Position numbers and translations under genes: made by a program. DNA of 47,640 nt, from positions 1-47,640 of the forward strand of contig NZ_JAKZMM010000034.1 in assembly GCF_022809355.1 (NCBI RefSeq). The letters are read 5' to 3'. The stretch is from Parabacteroides faecalis. GTDB lineage: Bacteria; Bacteroidota; Bacteroidia; Bacteroidales; Tannerellaceae. The first letter of the stretch is position 1; every line of letters starts with the position of its first letter. Below, in pieces: positions 40,811 through 47,640 of the stretch. The notes beneath the pieces are model-generated. The model was not told where the DNA came from, made no database searches, and worked only from the letters and a program-made list of their open reading frames with translations.

Positions 40811-40884
40811 TGACTCGGGTGGGATTCAAACCCACGACCTTCAGAACCGGAATCTGACGCTCTATTCAGCTAAGCTACCGAGCC
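40811..40884 (-). tRNA. tRNA-Arg (anticodon CCG)
   Basis: A 74-nt cloverleaf on the minus strand. The acceptor stem GGCTCGG/CCGAGTC has one G-T pair. The anticodon stem TCAGA/TCTGA holds the loop TTCCGGT, anticodon CCG, which reads arginine CGG. The T stem GTGGG/CCCAC has loop TTTGAAT, and the discriminator is A. CCA is not encoded. Within the gap 40718-41086 I see only this tRNA and the asnA promoter. Confidence 0.95.
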
Positions 40885-41013
40885 AAAGACTGCGCAAAAG
40901 TATAAAGAATAAATGGAGAAAACAAATTATCCGAAGATATTTTTATAAAATTGATATTTTGAAAGATCATAAACAGAATATACTATCATTTTGCAATAAA
41001 ATATGCGAATACT

Positions 41014-41044
41014 ATTGATAATTTCACATTAATCATTACCTTTG
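41014..41044 (+). promoter_or_regulatory. Promoter of asnA
   Basis: ATTG (41014-41017, one mismatch to TTTG) and TACCTTTG (41037-41044) are 19 bp apart, close to the Bacteroidetes -33/-7 pattern. The start codon is 43 bp further. Confidence 0.6.
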
Positions 41045-41086
41045 CTGCACATCATAAAAATTACAGATACTTAAAACGTATAAAAT

Positions 41087-42124
41087 ATGAGTTATTTAAT
41101 CAAACCGGCAAAATATAAAGCAATCTTAAATTTGCCTCAAACAGAAATGGGGATTAAGGTAATTAAGGAGTTTTTCCAACAAAACCTTTCCTCAGAACTG
41201 CGCCTGCGTCGTGTGACTGCGCCGTTGTTCGTTCTGAAAGGCATGGGTATTAATGATGACTTGAATGGAGTTGAACGGGCTGTTACTTTTCCCATCAAAG
41301 ATTTGGGCGACGCGAAAGCTGAAATCGTTCATTCACTGGCAAAGTGGAAAAGACTGACCTTGGCAGATTATCACATCGAAGAAGGATATGGTATTTATAC
41401 AGATATGAATGCCATCCGTTCTGACGAAGAACTGGGTAACCTGCATTCTTTGTATGTCGATCAATGGGATTGGGAACGGGTTATGAAGCCAGAAGAGCGT
41501 AACATCGACTTCCTGAAAGAAATTGTTGAACGGATCTATGCGGCTATGGTTCGTACTGAATACCTCGTTTACGAGATGTTTACGGATATAAAACCTGTTC
41601 TTCCGCAGAAAATTCATTTCATCTATGCCGAGGATCTTTTACAAAAATATCCTACCTTTACGCCTAAAGAACGCGAAGATGCTATTACGAAAGAATATGG
41701 AGCGGTCTTTATCATCGGTATCGGTTCCAAATTAAGTAATGGCGAAAAGCACGACGGACGTGCTCCTGACTACGATGACTGGTCGACCGTATCTGCGGAT
41801 GGACATGTCGGACTAAACGGTGATTTGCTGGTATGGGACGAGGTGTTAAACCGCGCGCTTGAACTTTCATCAATGGGTATTCGCGTCAATAAAGAAGCAT
41901 TGCTCCGACAATTGGCATTGACAGGTACAGAAGACCGGAAGAATTTGTTCTTCCATCAGCGTCTGCTTAACGGAGAATTACCACAGAGCATCGGTGGTGG
42001 TATCGGACAAAGCCGCCTTTGTATGTTCTATCTCCGCAAAGCTCACATCGGAGAAATCCAGGCAAGTATCTGGCCGGAAGACATGCGTCGGGAAGCTCGC
42101 GAGGCAGGTATCAACTTAATTTAA
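41087..42124 (+). CDS. asnA: Aspartate-ammonia ligase (AsnA)
   Basis: A 345-residue cytoplasmic asparagine synthetase of the ammonia-dependent AsnA type, related to class II aminoacyl-tRNA synthetases. Family motifs are present across the length: [63 protein letters not shown], and the C-terminal [23 protein letters not shown], quoted in parts. Length is typical. It has its own promoter and lies 59 bp before ung, with a perfect 13-bp hairpin in the gap. Confidence 0.97.
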   Translation: MSYLIKPAKYKAILNLPQTEMGIKVIKEFFQQNLSSELRLRRVTAPLFVLKGMGINDDLNGVERAVTFPIKDLGDAKAEIVHSLAKWKRLTLADYHIEEGYGIYTDMNAIRSDEELGNLHSLYVDQWDWERVMKPEERNIDFLKEIVERIYAAMVRTEYLVYEMFTDIKPVLPQKIHFIYAEDLLQKYPTFTPKEREDAITKEYGAVFIIGIGSKLSNGEKHDGRAPDYDDWSTVSADGHVGLNGDLLVWDEVLNRALELSSMGIRVNKEALLRQLALTGTEDRKNLFFHQRLLNGELPQSIGGGIGQSRLCMFYLRKAHIGEIQASIWPEDMRREAREAGINLI

Positions 42125-42135
42125 TAGAAGTCAGT

Positions 42136-42173
42136 GTTGGAAGCCAGGTCGTTTCCGGCTCCTGGCTTCCAAC
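42136..42173 (+). repeat. Perfect 13-bp hairpin between asnA and ung
   Basis: GTTGGAAGCCAGG (42136-42148) pairs exactly with CCTGGCTTCCAAC (42161-42173) across a 12-base loop. There is no T-tract after it; the ung start codon follows 10 bases later. It may be a processing or stabilising stem, or a weak attenuator. Confidence 0.7.
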
Positions 42174-42183
42174 AACGACAAAT

Positions 42184-42846
42184 ATGGATGTAAAGATTGA
42201 ACAAAGCTGGAAAGAACAACTGGCTGACGAATTCGAGAAGCCTTACTTCAAAACATTGACGGATTTCGTCCGCCAAGAGTATAAAACTACCCAAGTCTAT
42301 CCACCCGGACCCTATATTTTCAATGCCTTTCAACATTGTCCGTTCGACCGTGTGAAAGTGGTTATCCTAGGACAAGACCCATATCATGAGCCAGGACAAG
42401 CCCACGGACTTTGCTTTTCTGTCCAAGACGGTGTGCCTTATCCGCCTTCTCTCGTGAATATCTTCAAGGAAATTGAGAGTGATTTAGGCAAACCCATACC
42501 GGCCAGCGGTAATTTGCTCCGATGGGCTGATCAGGGCGTGCTGTTGCTTAATGCCACACTTACCGTCAGAGCACATCAGGCCGGATCACATCAGAACAAA
42601 GGATGGGAAACTTTTACCGACGCGGTTATCCATAAGCTGGCAGAATCTCGCCATCATTTGGTTTATATCTTGTGGGGATCGTATGCACAAAAGAAAGGAG
42701 CTTTCATTGACAGCAGCCGTAATCTGGTCTTAAAATCGGCACATCCGTCACCTCTTTCTGCCTATCGGGGATTCTTCGGAAACAAGCATTTCAGTAAAGC
42801 CAACGATTATCTGATTGCAACAGGACAAGAACCGATAGACTGGTAA
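42184..42846 (+). CDS. ung: Uracil-DNA glycosylase
   Basis: A 220-residue family 1 uracil-DNA glycosylase that removes uracil from DNA. Catalytic motif GQDPYH at 63-68 (Asp65), the uracil-binding LLLN (Asn123), and [13 protein letters not shown] at 187-199 (His187, Leu191 loop). The start at 42184 gives a protein of standard length ([13 protein letters not shown]). An upstream in-frame extension overlaps the asnA coding region and the hairpin, so it is not used. It is codirectional with asnA and converges with lptD. Confidence 0.97.
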   Translation: MDVKIEQSWKEQLADEFEKPYFKTLTDFVRQEYKTTQVYPPGPYIFNAFQHCPFDRVKVVILGQDPYHEPGQAHGLCFSVQDGVPYPPSLVNIFKEIESDLGKPIPASGNLLRWADQGVLLLNATLTVRAHQAGSHQNKGWETFTDAVIHKLAESRHHLVYILWGSYAQKKGAFIDSSRNLVLKSAHPSPLSAYRGFFGNKHFSKANDYLIATGQEPIDW

Positions 42847-42887
42847 ACTGATTATTTCACCAATCATACTTTCAGTGAAGGTTAGCC

Positions 42888-45626
42888 TTAATACCACTGC
42901 TGACCTTCACGATAACTGCTGCTCTGATTGTACTTCAAGTCTTTCAGCAACGATGAGCTGACGGCAACAGAAAAGGTATATGACTTGTACGGACCTATCG
43001 GAATAAAGCTGGCTGTCATCTGGAAACAGTGCATGTTTCGGGTAATATTACAAGTCATATAAGATACCTTATGCGTATCAAAATCGTAGGTTGCATTGAA
43101 GTTAAAGCTCCAGTTCTTGGTAGGCTGGATATTACCATTGAAACTCAAAGCATGGGTTAAGGCATACTTATACTCCATCTTTTTAGGATCGAATTCGTTA
43201 CTGTATCCCAAACTCATACTATAATTGAACGACAAACTCCAAGGTACTTTGGCCATATAATAACCATCAGCGTCATATTCTCCATCTTCTTTCTTCTTGC
43301 CCAATAGGCGCGAACTTTTTTTCTCTCCGTCTTCCGGACCATTCATATCCGCATTGTCTGCATTCGATTCAGCACCGGCGGCATCTCCTTCGCCCTTTTT
43401 CTTCGAATCGTCACCACCTCCAAACCATTTCTTGAAGGTATCATTATTAAAGGTATAAGAGAAGCTGGTTCCGGTCTGCTTCAATCGTCCGATTCCCTTA
43501 CCGGCTTGCCAACGTGGAATATCTACTTTGTATGCACGACCGGTTTGTTCATTATATTTATAGGTATAAGTATCGAATGTTCCGTTCAGGTTCAAAGTAT
43601 AGTTTTTCGAAAGCTTCAGACGCAGACCAACCGACAAATCACTCCATTTGAAAGAATCGGCTACCATGTTATAGCTCATTCCCAACGATAATTTATCAAT
43701 CAGACTGATCTTCTTGAAACCGGTCGAATCCTTATCCGAACGGACTTTCATTTCCAAGTTGTTATTGATTGAGAAGTTGACCGACCCAGATTTTCCCGAC
43801 GATGGCGGAGAGAAGATCTGATTAGCAAACGGAGAATATTGTACATGCACGTCTTCTCCCTGAGCGTTGGTATATACATAGTCCTGCCAGAATCCAAATT
43901 TAGAATCACCAAAGTCTGGGCGGGCACTCAAACTGATGGAAGGTTCGAAACGGTGACGTATCATTTCGATCTTCTTACCTCCGAAGAAAGGAAGCGGCTT
44001 GAAGAAACCATACAACGTAGTAGATGCCGAAATCGAAGCGTCATATTCGTAGGTACGATAAAAACCGTACGTCGTATCTACCGGGGCCATGGCCTTTTTC
44101 TGCATATCATACGCCTGTTCCACCTTGTGTGTGTACCAGTTCTCACTATAATTGAACGAAGGCGAGATATTCAAATACTTGAAAAGCGTAAACGTTGCAC
44201 TGACCGGAATCTTGTGTTGCATGGCATTATTCCAGTCTCTGATCAAGTTCGACTTAAACAAAAGATTCTCTTTCGTATTGATACTGTTACGCAAATATCC
44301 GGTATATGACATAGAAATCTTCTCATACCAACGTTCTTTACCCACAGCATGTTTCCGCTTGAAAGGATAAATACGGCTTAAAGTGAAAGTCACATCCGGC
44401 AGAGTCACCGAGATAGAAGAGTCACGCGAGGTCTGGTTGATAGACATCGTAGCCGAAATAGATAAAGGATTATTGGGGAAACGCTGGGTGATGTTCACAC
44501 TTGAGCTCTTGGTATTGCTCGTCGCATTCGGATTATACAATCCCATCATCTGGTTGCGGTCGTAGCTACTGGTCGAGAAATTGACACTCGCCGAGAAGGA
44601 TCGGTAAGGATTCGCCTTGGCATCCTGCGAATGCGTCCAGGTAATTTTGAAGTCTTTCGACTTGCTATAATCCGGCAAGCCCTTATCGCCATATTTGGAA
44701 ACCAGATAAGAAGCCAAGAAACTACCTGAATACTTATACCGCTTCCGATAATTAGACTTGGCAGACAATCCCCAGGAACCTTTCGTATAAATCTCACCCG
44801 TCAGGGCCAAATCCATATAATCGCTTAAAGCAAAATAGTATCCACCGTCCCGCAAATAGAAACCACGGGCCGATTCATCTCCGAAAGTCGGCATCAAAAT
44901 TCCTGAAGAATAGGTATCCGAGAAAGGGAAAAAGCAAAAAGGAAGTCCCAACGGATAGATCGGAACATCCTCAAACACCAAATAAACCGGACCGGTTACA
45001 ATATTCTTTTTCGGACGAACCTTAGCCTTCGTCATCTGGATATAGAAGTGCGGATGCTCATGTTCATCACAAGTTGTATATTTTCCGCCCACCATATTCA
45101 AGGCATCCGTTTCGGTTTTCTTGGTCTTTCCGGCTGTTACGTAGCCTTCACCCTGCTGGGTAATAACGTCTGTGATATAACCTTTCTTCGACTTGAAGTT
45201 ATAACGCATCGTCTTCGATTCATACTGGTCACTCCCATCGATAAACAAAGGATAACCAAACTCATCCCCTACCGAGTCAAGTCCGAACTTGGCATATACC
45301 AAGCTACTGTCCATGTTCATCTCGATATTTTCGGCCTGCAACTGAATCTGTTGGTACTTTACATCACCTTCACCAAACAGATAAGCCATATTGCCGGCCG
45401 TCATCACAATCGAATCTTTCGCTTTATAATCGACTGGTGCCTCCAGGCCTGCCTTTTTCGTCGAATCGGCCGGAGCAATAGAATCCTGTGCTACCGAATC
45501 AACCCGCAAGGTCGTATCGGCAACTGCCTGATCTGACGTATAAGAAGGAGAAGTCTTTCGTTGGGCAAACAAGCCCCAGCTTCCTAAGATATAGACAAAT
45601 AGGGTTAATAGAACTCTATATTTCAT
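42888..45626 (-). CDS. lptD: LPS-assembly protein LptD (Bacteroidetes type)
   Basis: A 912-residue outer-membrane barrel that inserts lipopolysaccharide into the outer leaflet. Signal peptide ends near LFA-QR. An OstA/LptA-like N-terminal domain (about 65-210; repeats such as KDSIVMTAGNMAYLFGEGDVKY and MRYNFKSKKGYITDV) is followed by the LptD core motif region PLGLPFCFFPFSDTYSSGILMPTFG, then the barrel (parts quoted). A hydrophilic insertion rich in Gly, Asp and Lys lies around residues 745-800 (FGGGDDSKKKGEGDAAGAE) and should be an exposed loop. A TACCTTTG -7 element precedes it, so it is probably transcribed apart from the HD-domain gene upstream. Confidence 0.92.
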   Translation of the reverse strand: MKYRVLLTLFVYILGSWGLFAQRKTSPSYTSDQAVADTTLRVDSVAQDSIAPADSTKKAGLEAPVDYKAKDSIVMTAGNMAYLFGEGDVKYQQIQLQAENIEMNMDSSLVYAKFGLDSVGDEFGYPLFIDGSDQYESKTMRYNFKSKKGYITDVITQQGEGYVTAGKTKKTETDALNMVGGKYTTCDEHEHPHFYIQMTKAKVRPKKNIVTGPVYLVFEDVPIYPLGLPFCFFPFSDTYSSGILMPTFGDESARGFYLRDGGYYFALSDYMDLALTGEIYTKGSWGLSAKSNYRKRYKYSGSFLASYLVSKYGDKGLPDYSKSKDFKITWTHSQDAKANPYRSFSASVNFSTSSYDRNQMMGLYNPNATSNTKSSSVNITQRFPNNPLSISATMSINQTSRDSSISVTLPDVTFTLSRIYPFKRKHAVGKERWYEKISMSYTGYLRNSINTKENLLFKSNLIRDWNNAMQHKIPVSATFTLFKYLNISPSFNYSENWYTHKVEQAYDMQKKAMAPVDTTYGFYRTYEYDASISASTTLYGFFKPLPFFGGKKIEMIRHRFEPSISLSARPDFGDSKFGFWQDYVYTNAQGEDVHVQYSPFANQIFSPPSSGKSGSVNFSINNNLEMKVRSDKDSTGFKKISLIDKLSLGMSYNMVADSFKWSDLSVGLRLKLSKNYTLNLNGTFDTYTYKYNEQTGRAYKVDIPRWQAGKGIGRLKQTGTSFSYTFNNDTFKKWFGGGDDSKKKGEGDAAGAESNADNADMNGPEDGEKKSSRLLGKKKEDGEYDADGYYMAKVPWSLSFNYSMSLGYSNEFDPKKMEYKYALTHALSFNGNIQPTKNWSFNFNATYDFDTHKVSYMTCNITRNMHCFQMTASFIPIGPYKSYTFSVAVSSSLLKDLKYNQSSSYREGQQWY

Positions 45627-45661
45627 TCACGTTAAAATTCACCGTAATCAATTACAGGTGG

Positions 45662-45669
45662 CAAAGGTA
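45662..45669 (-). promoter_or_regulatory. -7 element for lptD
   Basis: Minus-strand TACCTTTG matches TAnnTTTG, 35 bp before the ATG at 45626, in the 68-bp gap after the HD-domain gene. No clear -33 element. Confidence 0.45.
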
Positions 45670-45694
45670 TAATAAAATACGGAGCGAAGCCCAA

Positions 45695-46237
45695 TTATTC
45701 CCCTAAAAAGAGTTTACACCATGTGTCAAATTGTGAAACAGTCTCTTCCCCATACTTGGAAAGACTCTTATGAATCTTCTCGGGCGATTTCTCTTTATCC
45801 AATTTCGTCTTACTGAAAAACTTGTCGGCAAAGCAAATAATCTGTTCTTCCCACGAAACCGGACGCATATCCCGATGCGGAACCGGCAAGTTCTGTTCTT
45901 CGATCATTTTCAGGGAAAGTCCGGTCCCGGTATGCCGTTCGCACACCAACGCATGCCTTGGATAGCCTTCCGCCCTCATTAAATCTGCCCCCAAATATCC
46001 ATGACAAATATACGGAGCCTCGCCATGACAGTCGATACCATCGGCGTCACATTTAAAGATTCCTATATCATGCAACATAGCAGCCTCTTCAATGAAAGTC
46101 AAATCCAAATTCAATTCCGGATGACGGCGGGCAATTTCCAATGCCTTGTCGGCCACACTCCTACTATGTACCGTTAATATATGGTATGCTTCCGAGCTCT
46201 CCGGATAATATTTCTTGATAATGTCTAACGGATTCAT
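45695..46237 (-). CDS. HD-domain (HDIG) metal-dependent phosphohydrolase
   Basis: A 180-residue soluble protein of the HD superfamily. The metal site is seen in order as VHSRSVADKAL, the HDIG motif in AAMLHDIGIF, ICHGYLGADLMR, and CERHTGTG. The pattern is that of small uncharacterised HDIG nucleotide phosphohydrolases, often annotated simply as HDIG domain-containing or HD phosphohydrolase. The substrate is not predictable. I chose the ATG at 46237; the longer frame starts with TTG. It lies upstream of lptD on the same strand and has its own -7 element (TATCTTTG at 46274-46281). Confidence 0.85.
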   Translation of the reverse strand: MNPLDIIKKYYPESSEAYHILTVHSRSVADKALEIARRHPELNLDLTFIEEAAMLHDIGIFKCDADGIDCHGEAPYICHGYLGADLMRAEGYPRHALVCERHTGTGLSLKMIEEQNLPVPHRDMRPVSWEEQIICFADKFFSKTKLDKEKSPEKIHKSLSKYGEETVSQFDTWCKLFLGE

Positions 46238-46273
46238 AAGCAACAATTATTCCATTTCTTTCTTAAAATACCA

Positions 46274-46281
46274 CAAAGATA
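46274..46281 (-). promoter_or_regulatory. -7 element for the HD-domain gene
   Basis: Minus-strand TATCTTTG, an exact TAnnTTTG match, 36 bp before the ATG. The phased array at 46366-46463 begins 85 bp upstream. Confidence 0.45.
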
Positions 46282-46365
46282 TGCATTCATCTGCATATAA
46301 AGACACGCCACATTATCTATTTTCTTACCAAATATTCATATAAACCCTTTTTCCACTAATTAATT

Positions 46366-46463
46366 CACATTTGTGAATTAATTAATTTACATAAGTGATG
46401 CAATCAATTCATATTGGTGAATTAATTGCATCACTTAGGTGGATTGATTAAATAATAGCTATT
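46366..46463. repeat. 22-bp phased palindrome array C
   Basis: Five 10-bp units, CACATTTGTG (46366), TACATAAGTG (46388), CATATTGGTG (46410), CACTTAGGTG (46432) and the perfect palindrome AATAGCTATT (46454), start exactly 22 bp apart. The 12-bp spacers are AATTAATTAATT, ATGCAATCAATT, AATTAATTGCAT and GATTGATTAAAT; the second and third are near reverse complements. The array lies between the divergent HD-domain and sigma factor genes. Confidence 0.85.
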
Positions 46464-46520
46464 TTACATTAAAAAACAAGTTGTATTATAAAAATATCCG
46501 CACAAACTACATTAGTAAAA

Positions 46521-46552
46521 TTTGCGTTATTATAATTTTATTTATACTTTTG
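46521..46552 (+). promoter_or_regulatory. Full Bacteroidetes promoter upstream of the second sigma factor
   Basis: TTTG (46521-46524) and TACTTTTG (46545-46552) are 20 bp apart, a full match to the -33/-7 consensus and spacing. Transcription would start near 46558, giving the sigma gene a leader of about 315 nt that contains two hairpins with complementary loops. Confidence 0.65.
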
Positions 46553-46560
46553 TTCGATAT

Positions 46561-46849
46561 TCAAAGTCATAGCACTAATAAGACTATAGCTTTGACTTGT
46601 GATAAATTGCTAGATTCTGATACCTTTTTAGTAATATATCAATGTAAATGTACTAATTATAGGTTTAGAAGTCGTATGCACCAATAAACTAGGCAGGCTT
46701 ATGGAAAACGAAACGTAAATATATTCTGTGGTTATTTCACCCCAAATATCCTTATTTCAATTAGGTGAAATAAAGGAACATAAAAGCAAACTAACAAATT
46801 ATAGTAGAACACTTATTTAATAGTCATAGTCTTATTAGAACAATGACTA
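46561..46849 (+). other. Structured leader: two inverted hairpins with complementary loops
   Basis: Hairpin 1: TCAAAGTCATAG (46561-46572) pairs with CTATAGCTTTGA (46584-46595), with one mismatch and an 11-base loop. Hairpin 2: TAGTCAT (46821-46827) pairs with ATGACTA (46843-46849). Nine loop bases, CTAATAAGA (46575-46583) and TCTTATTAG (46830-46838), are exact complements; the match extends to 13 bp beyond the first loop. The two segments are inverted copies of each other, 22 of 27 bases matching. It may be an RNA switch with a kissing loop, or the terminal repeats of a small mobile element. Confidence 0.55.
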
Positions 46850-46874
46850 CTGAAACTATCCTTTCTGACTCAAG

Positions 46875-47360
46875 ATGGATATACTGATCTTTGAAGCTAT
46901 ATTTCGCCTTCACTATAATGATTTATGTAATTATGCATTACGCTACATCCAGAATAAAGATGTAGCCGAAGACATCGTGCAAAACTTTTTCATTACAATC
47001 TGGGAAAAGGATATAAAACTAACAGAAGAAAATATTCTACCCTATGCTTACACTGCAATTCGTAACGGATGCATCAATTATTATAAATCAGAATTGATTC
47101 GCGAAAACTTTCTCAATGAAGCACTAGAGGAATTAGAATTCCAAAACGAAGAAGAAGAACCTTTTTTATATAAAAAAGAAGTACGCTTAGCCGTTAATAA
47201 ACTACCAGAAAAATGCAGAAAAGTATTCCTCCTAAAATGTATTCATGATTTAAAATACAAGGAAATTGCTGAAATCATGGGAATTTCAGTTAATACCGTA
47301 AAATATCATTTAGGAGAAGCTTTTCGAATGATGCGAGAAGAACTGAAAGATCTACTATAA
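46875..47360 (+). CDS. ECF RNA polymerase sigma factor
   Basis: A 161-residue sigma-70 factor of the Bacteroidetes ECF type. Region 2 is at about 8-70 (FRLHYNDLCNYALRYIQNKDVAEDIVQNFFITIWEK, quoted in part) and region 4 at about 105-158 (NKLPEKCRKVFLLK, KEIAEIMGISVNTVKYHLGEAF). Such factors are normally followed by a FecR anti-sigma gene and susCD. None lies in the remaining 280 bp, so the partner would be beyond the window. A full consensus promoter 330 bp upstream and a structured leader are the notable context. The gene is AT-rich. Confidence 0.93.
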   Translation: MDILIFEAIFRLHYNDLCNYALRYIQNKDVAEDIVQNFFITIWEKDIKLTEENILPYAYTAIRNGCINYYKSELIRENFLNEALEELEFQNEEEEPFLYKKEVRLAVNKLPEKCRKVFLLKCIHDLKYKEIAEIMGISVNTVKYHLGEAFRMMREELKDLL

Positions 47361-47529
47361 ATTCCAACAACTGATTAATAAACAAAACTTTAGATCTAAT
47401 CAAAACAGAATGCTACTCAAAGGCAAATAATTTTATAAAAAAATCCTTATTCCGACCTACCCATTTAAACATCTTCAATTGTATTATTATAAAAGAGCGA
47501 ATAAAAACTCATGACAGATAATTATAAAC

Positions 47530-47586
47530 ACCCGTTGGCGGAATTAAATTAGCGCATATTTAACTTTGCCAATGGGTTTGTTGTTT
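47530..47586 (+). terminator. Possible terminator after the second sigma factor
   Basis: ACCCGTTGGC (47530-47539) pairs with GCCAATGGGT (47568-47577) over 10 bp with one G-T wobble and a 28-base loop, followed by TTGTTGTTTTT. The loop also contains TAACTTTG, a possible -7 element, so the region could instead begin a new unit. Positions 47361-47529 show nothing I recognise. Confidence 0.35.
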
Positions 47587-47640
47587 TTATAGTTGATGTA
47601 TTGTAGGATTGTAAGTGCGCTAATCTTCCCTATAATTCGG

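Noticed and set aside
46481-46687. 68-codon plus-strand frame with a hydrophobic stretch between the HD and sigma genes
   Set aside because: The consensus promoter (46521-46552) and hairpin 1 lie inside it, so it would not be fully transcribed; no family resemblance.

Overview
The window reads as a chromosomal segment of an anaerobic gut-type member of the Bacteroidales, most likely Parabacteroides or a close relative in Tannerellaceae. The basis is the SusC/SusD pair, a Ser-type sulfatase, a hybrid two-component regulator with a periplasmic propeller sensor, many Bacteroidetes promoters of the form TAnnTTTG, and the gene order porG-uppS-bamA-ompH-ompH, which I know from Porphyromonas gingivalis. 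The genus is an inference from gene content.

Region 1 (148-15549, all on the minus strand) is a polysaccharide utilisation locus (PUL). It starts with an ECF sigma factor and a FecR-type anti-sigma factor. These should receive a signal from the SusC transporter, which carries an N-terminal STN domain. SusC and SusD are followed by a calcineurin-type phosphoesterase, a Ser-type sulfatase and a GH43-like glycosidase. A pair of GH127-type beta-L-arabinofuranosidases comes next, with its own promoter element and a visibly higher GC content. A plus-strand terminator between fecR and susC points to an antisense RNA over the susC leader.

Region 2 (15550-20108) holds a divergent exo-N-acetylmuramidase of the NamZ type, a META-domain lipoprotein, a HicAB toxin-antitoxin pair and a MATE transporter. 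Region 3 (20109-27426) is a hybrid two-component regulator with a GH92 alpha-mannosidase and a secreted BSP-type metallopeptidase, probably one regulated unit without SusCD.

Region 4 (27483-38358) is housekeeping envelope biology: an M23 peptidase with YccF, then convergent to them murI, two OmpH/Skp chaperones, BamA, UppS, a PorG-like barrel, a DUF6242 lipoprotein and RibD. Region 5 (38748-46237) has a NagX-like acyltransferase, a frameshifted DUF5672 gene, tRNA-Arg(CCG), asnA, ung, lptD and an HD-domain hydrolase. The right end has a second ECF sigma factor whose partner genes would lie outside the window.

The most unusual signal is non-coding. Three intergenic arrays (about 15.7, 38.5 and 46.4 kb) have unrelated sequences but the same geometry: 10-bp palindromic units repeated at exactly 22-bp spacing, most of them 82-90 bp from the nearest promoter -7 element. 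Next to one is a set of four GTTGACTT-like boxes at exactly 32-bp spacing. Upstream of the second sigma factor, two inverted hairpins have 9-nt complementary loops.
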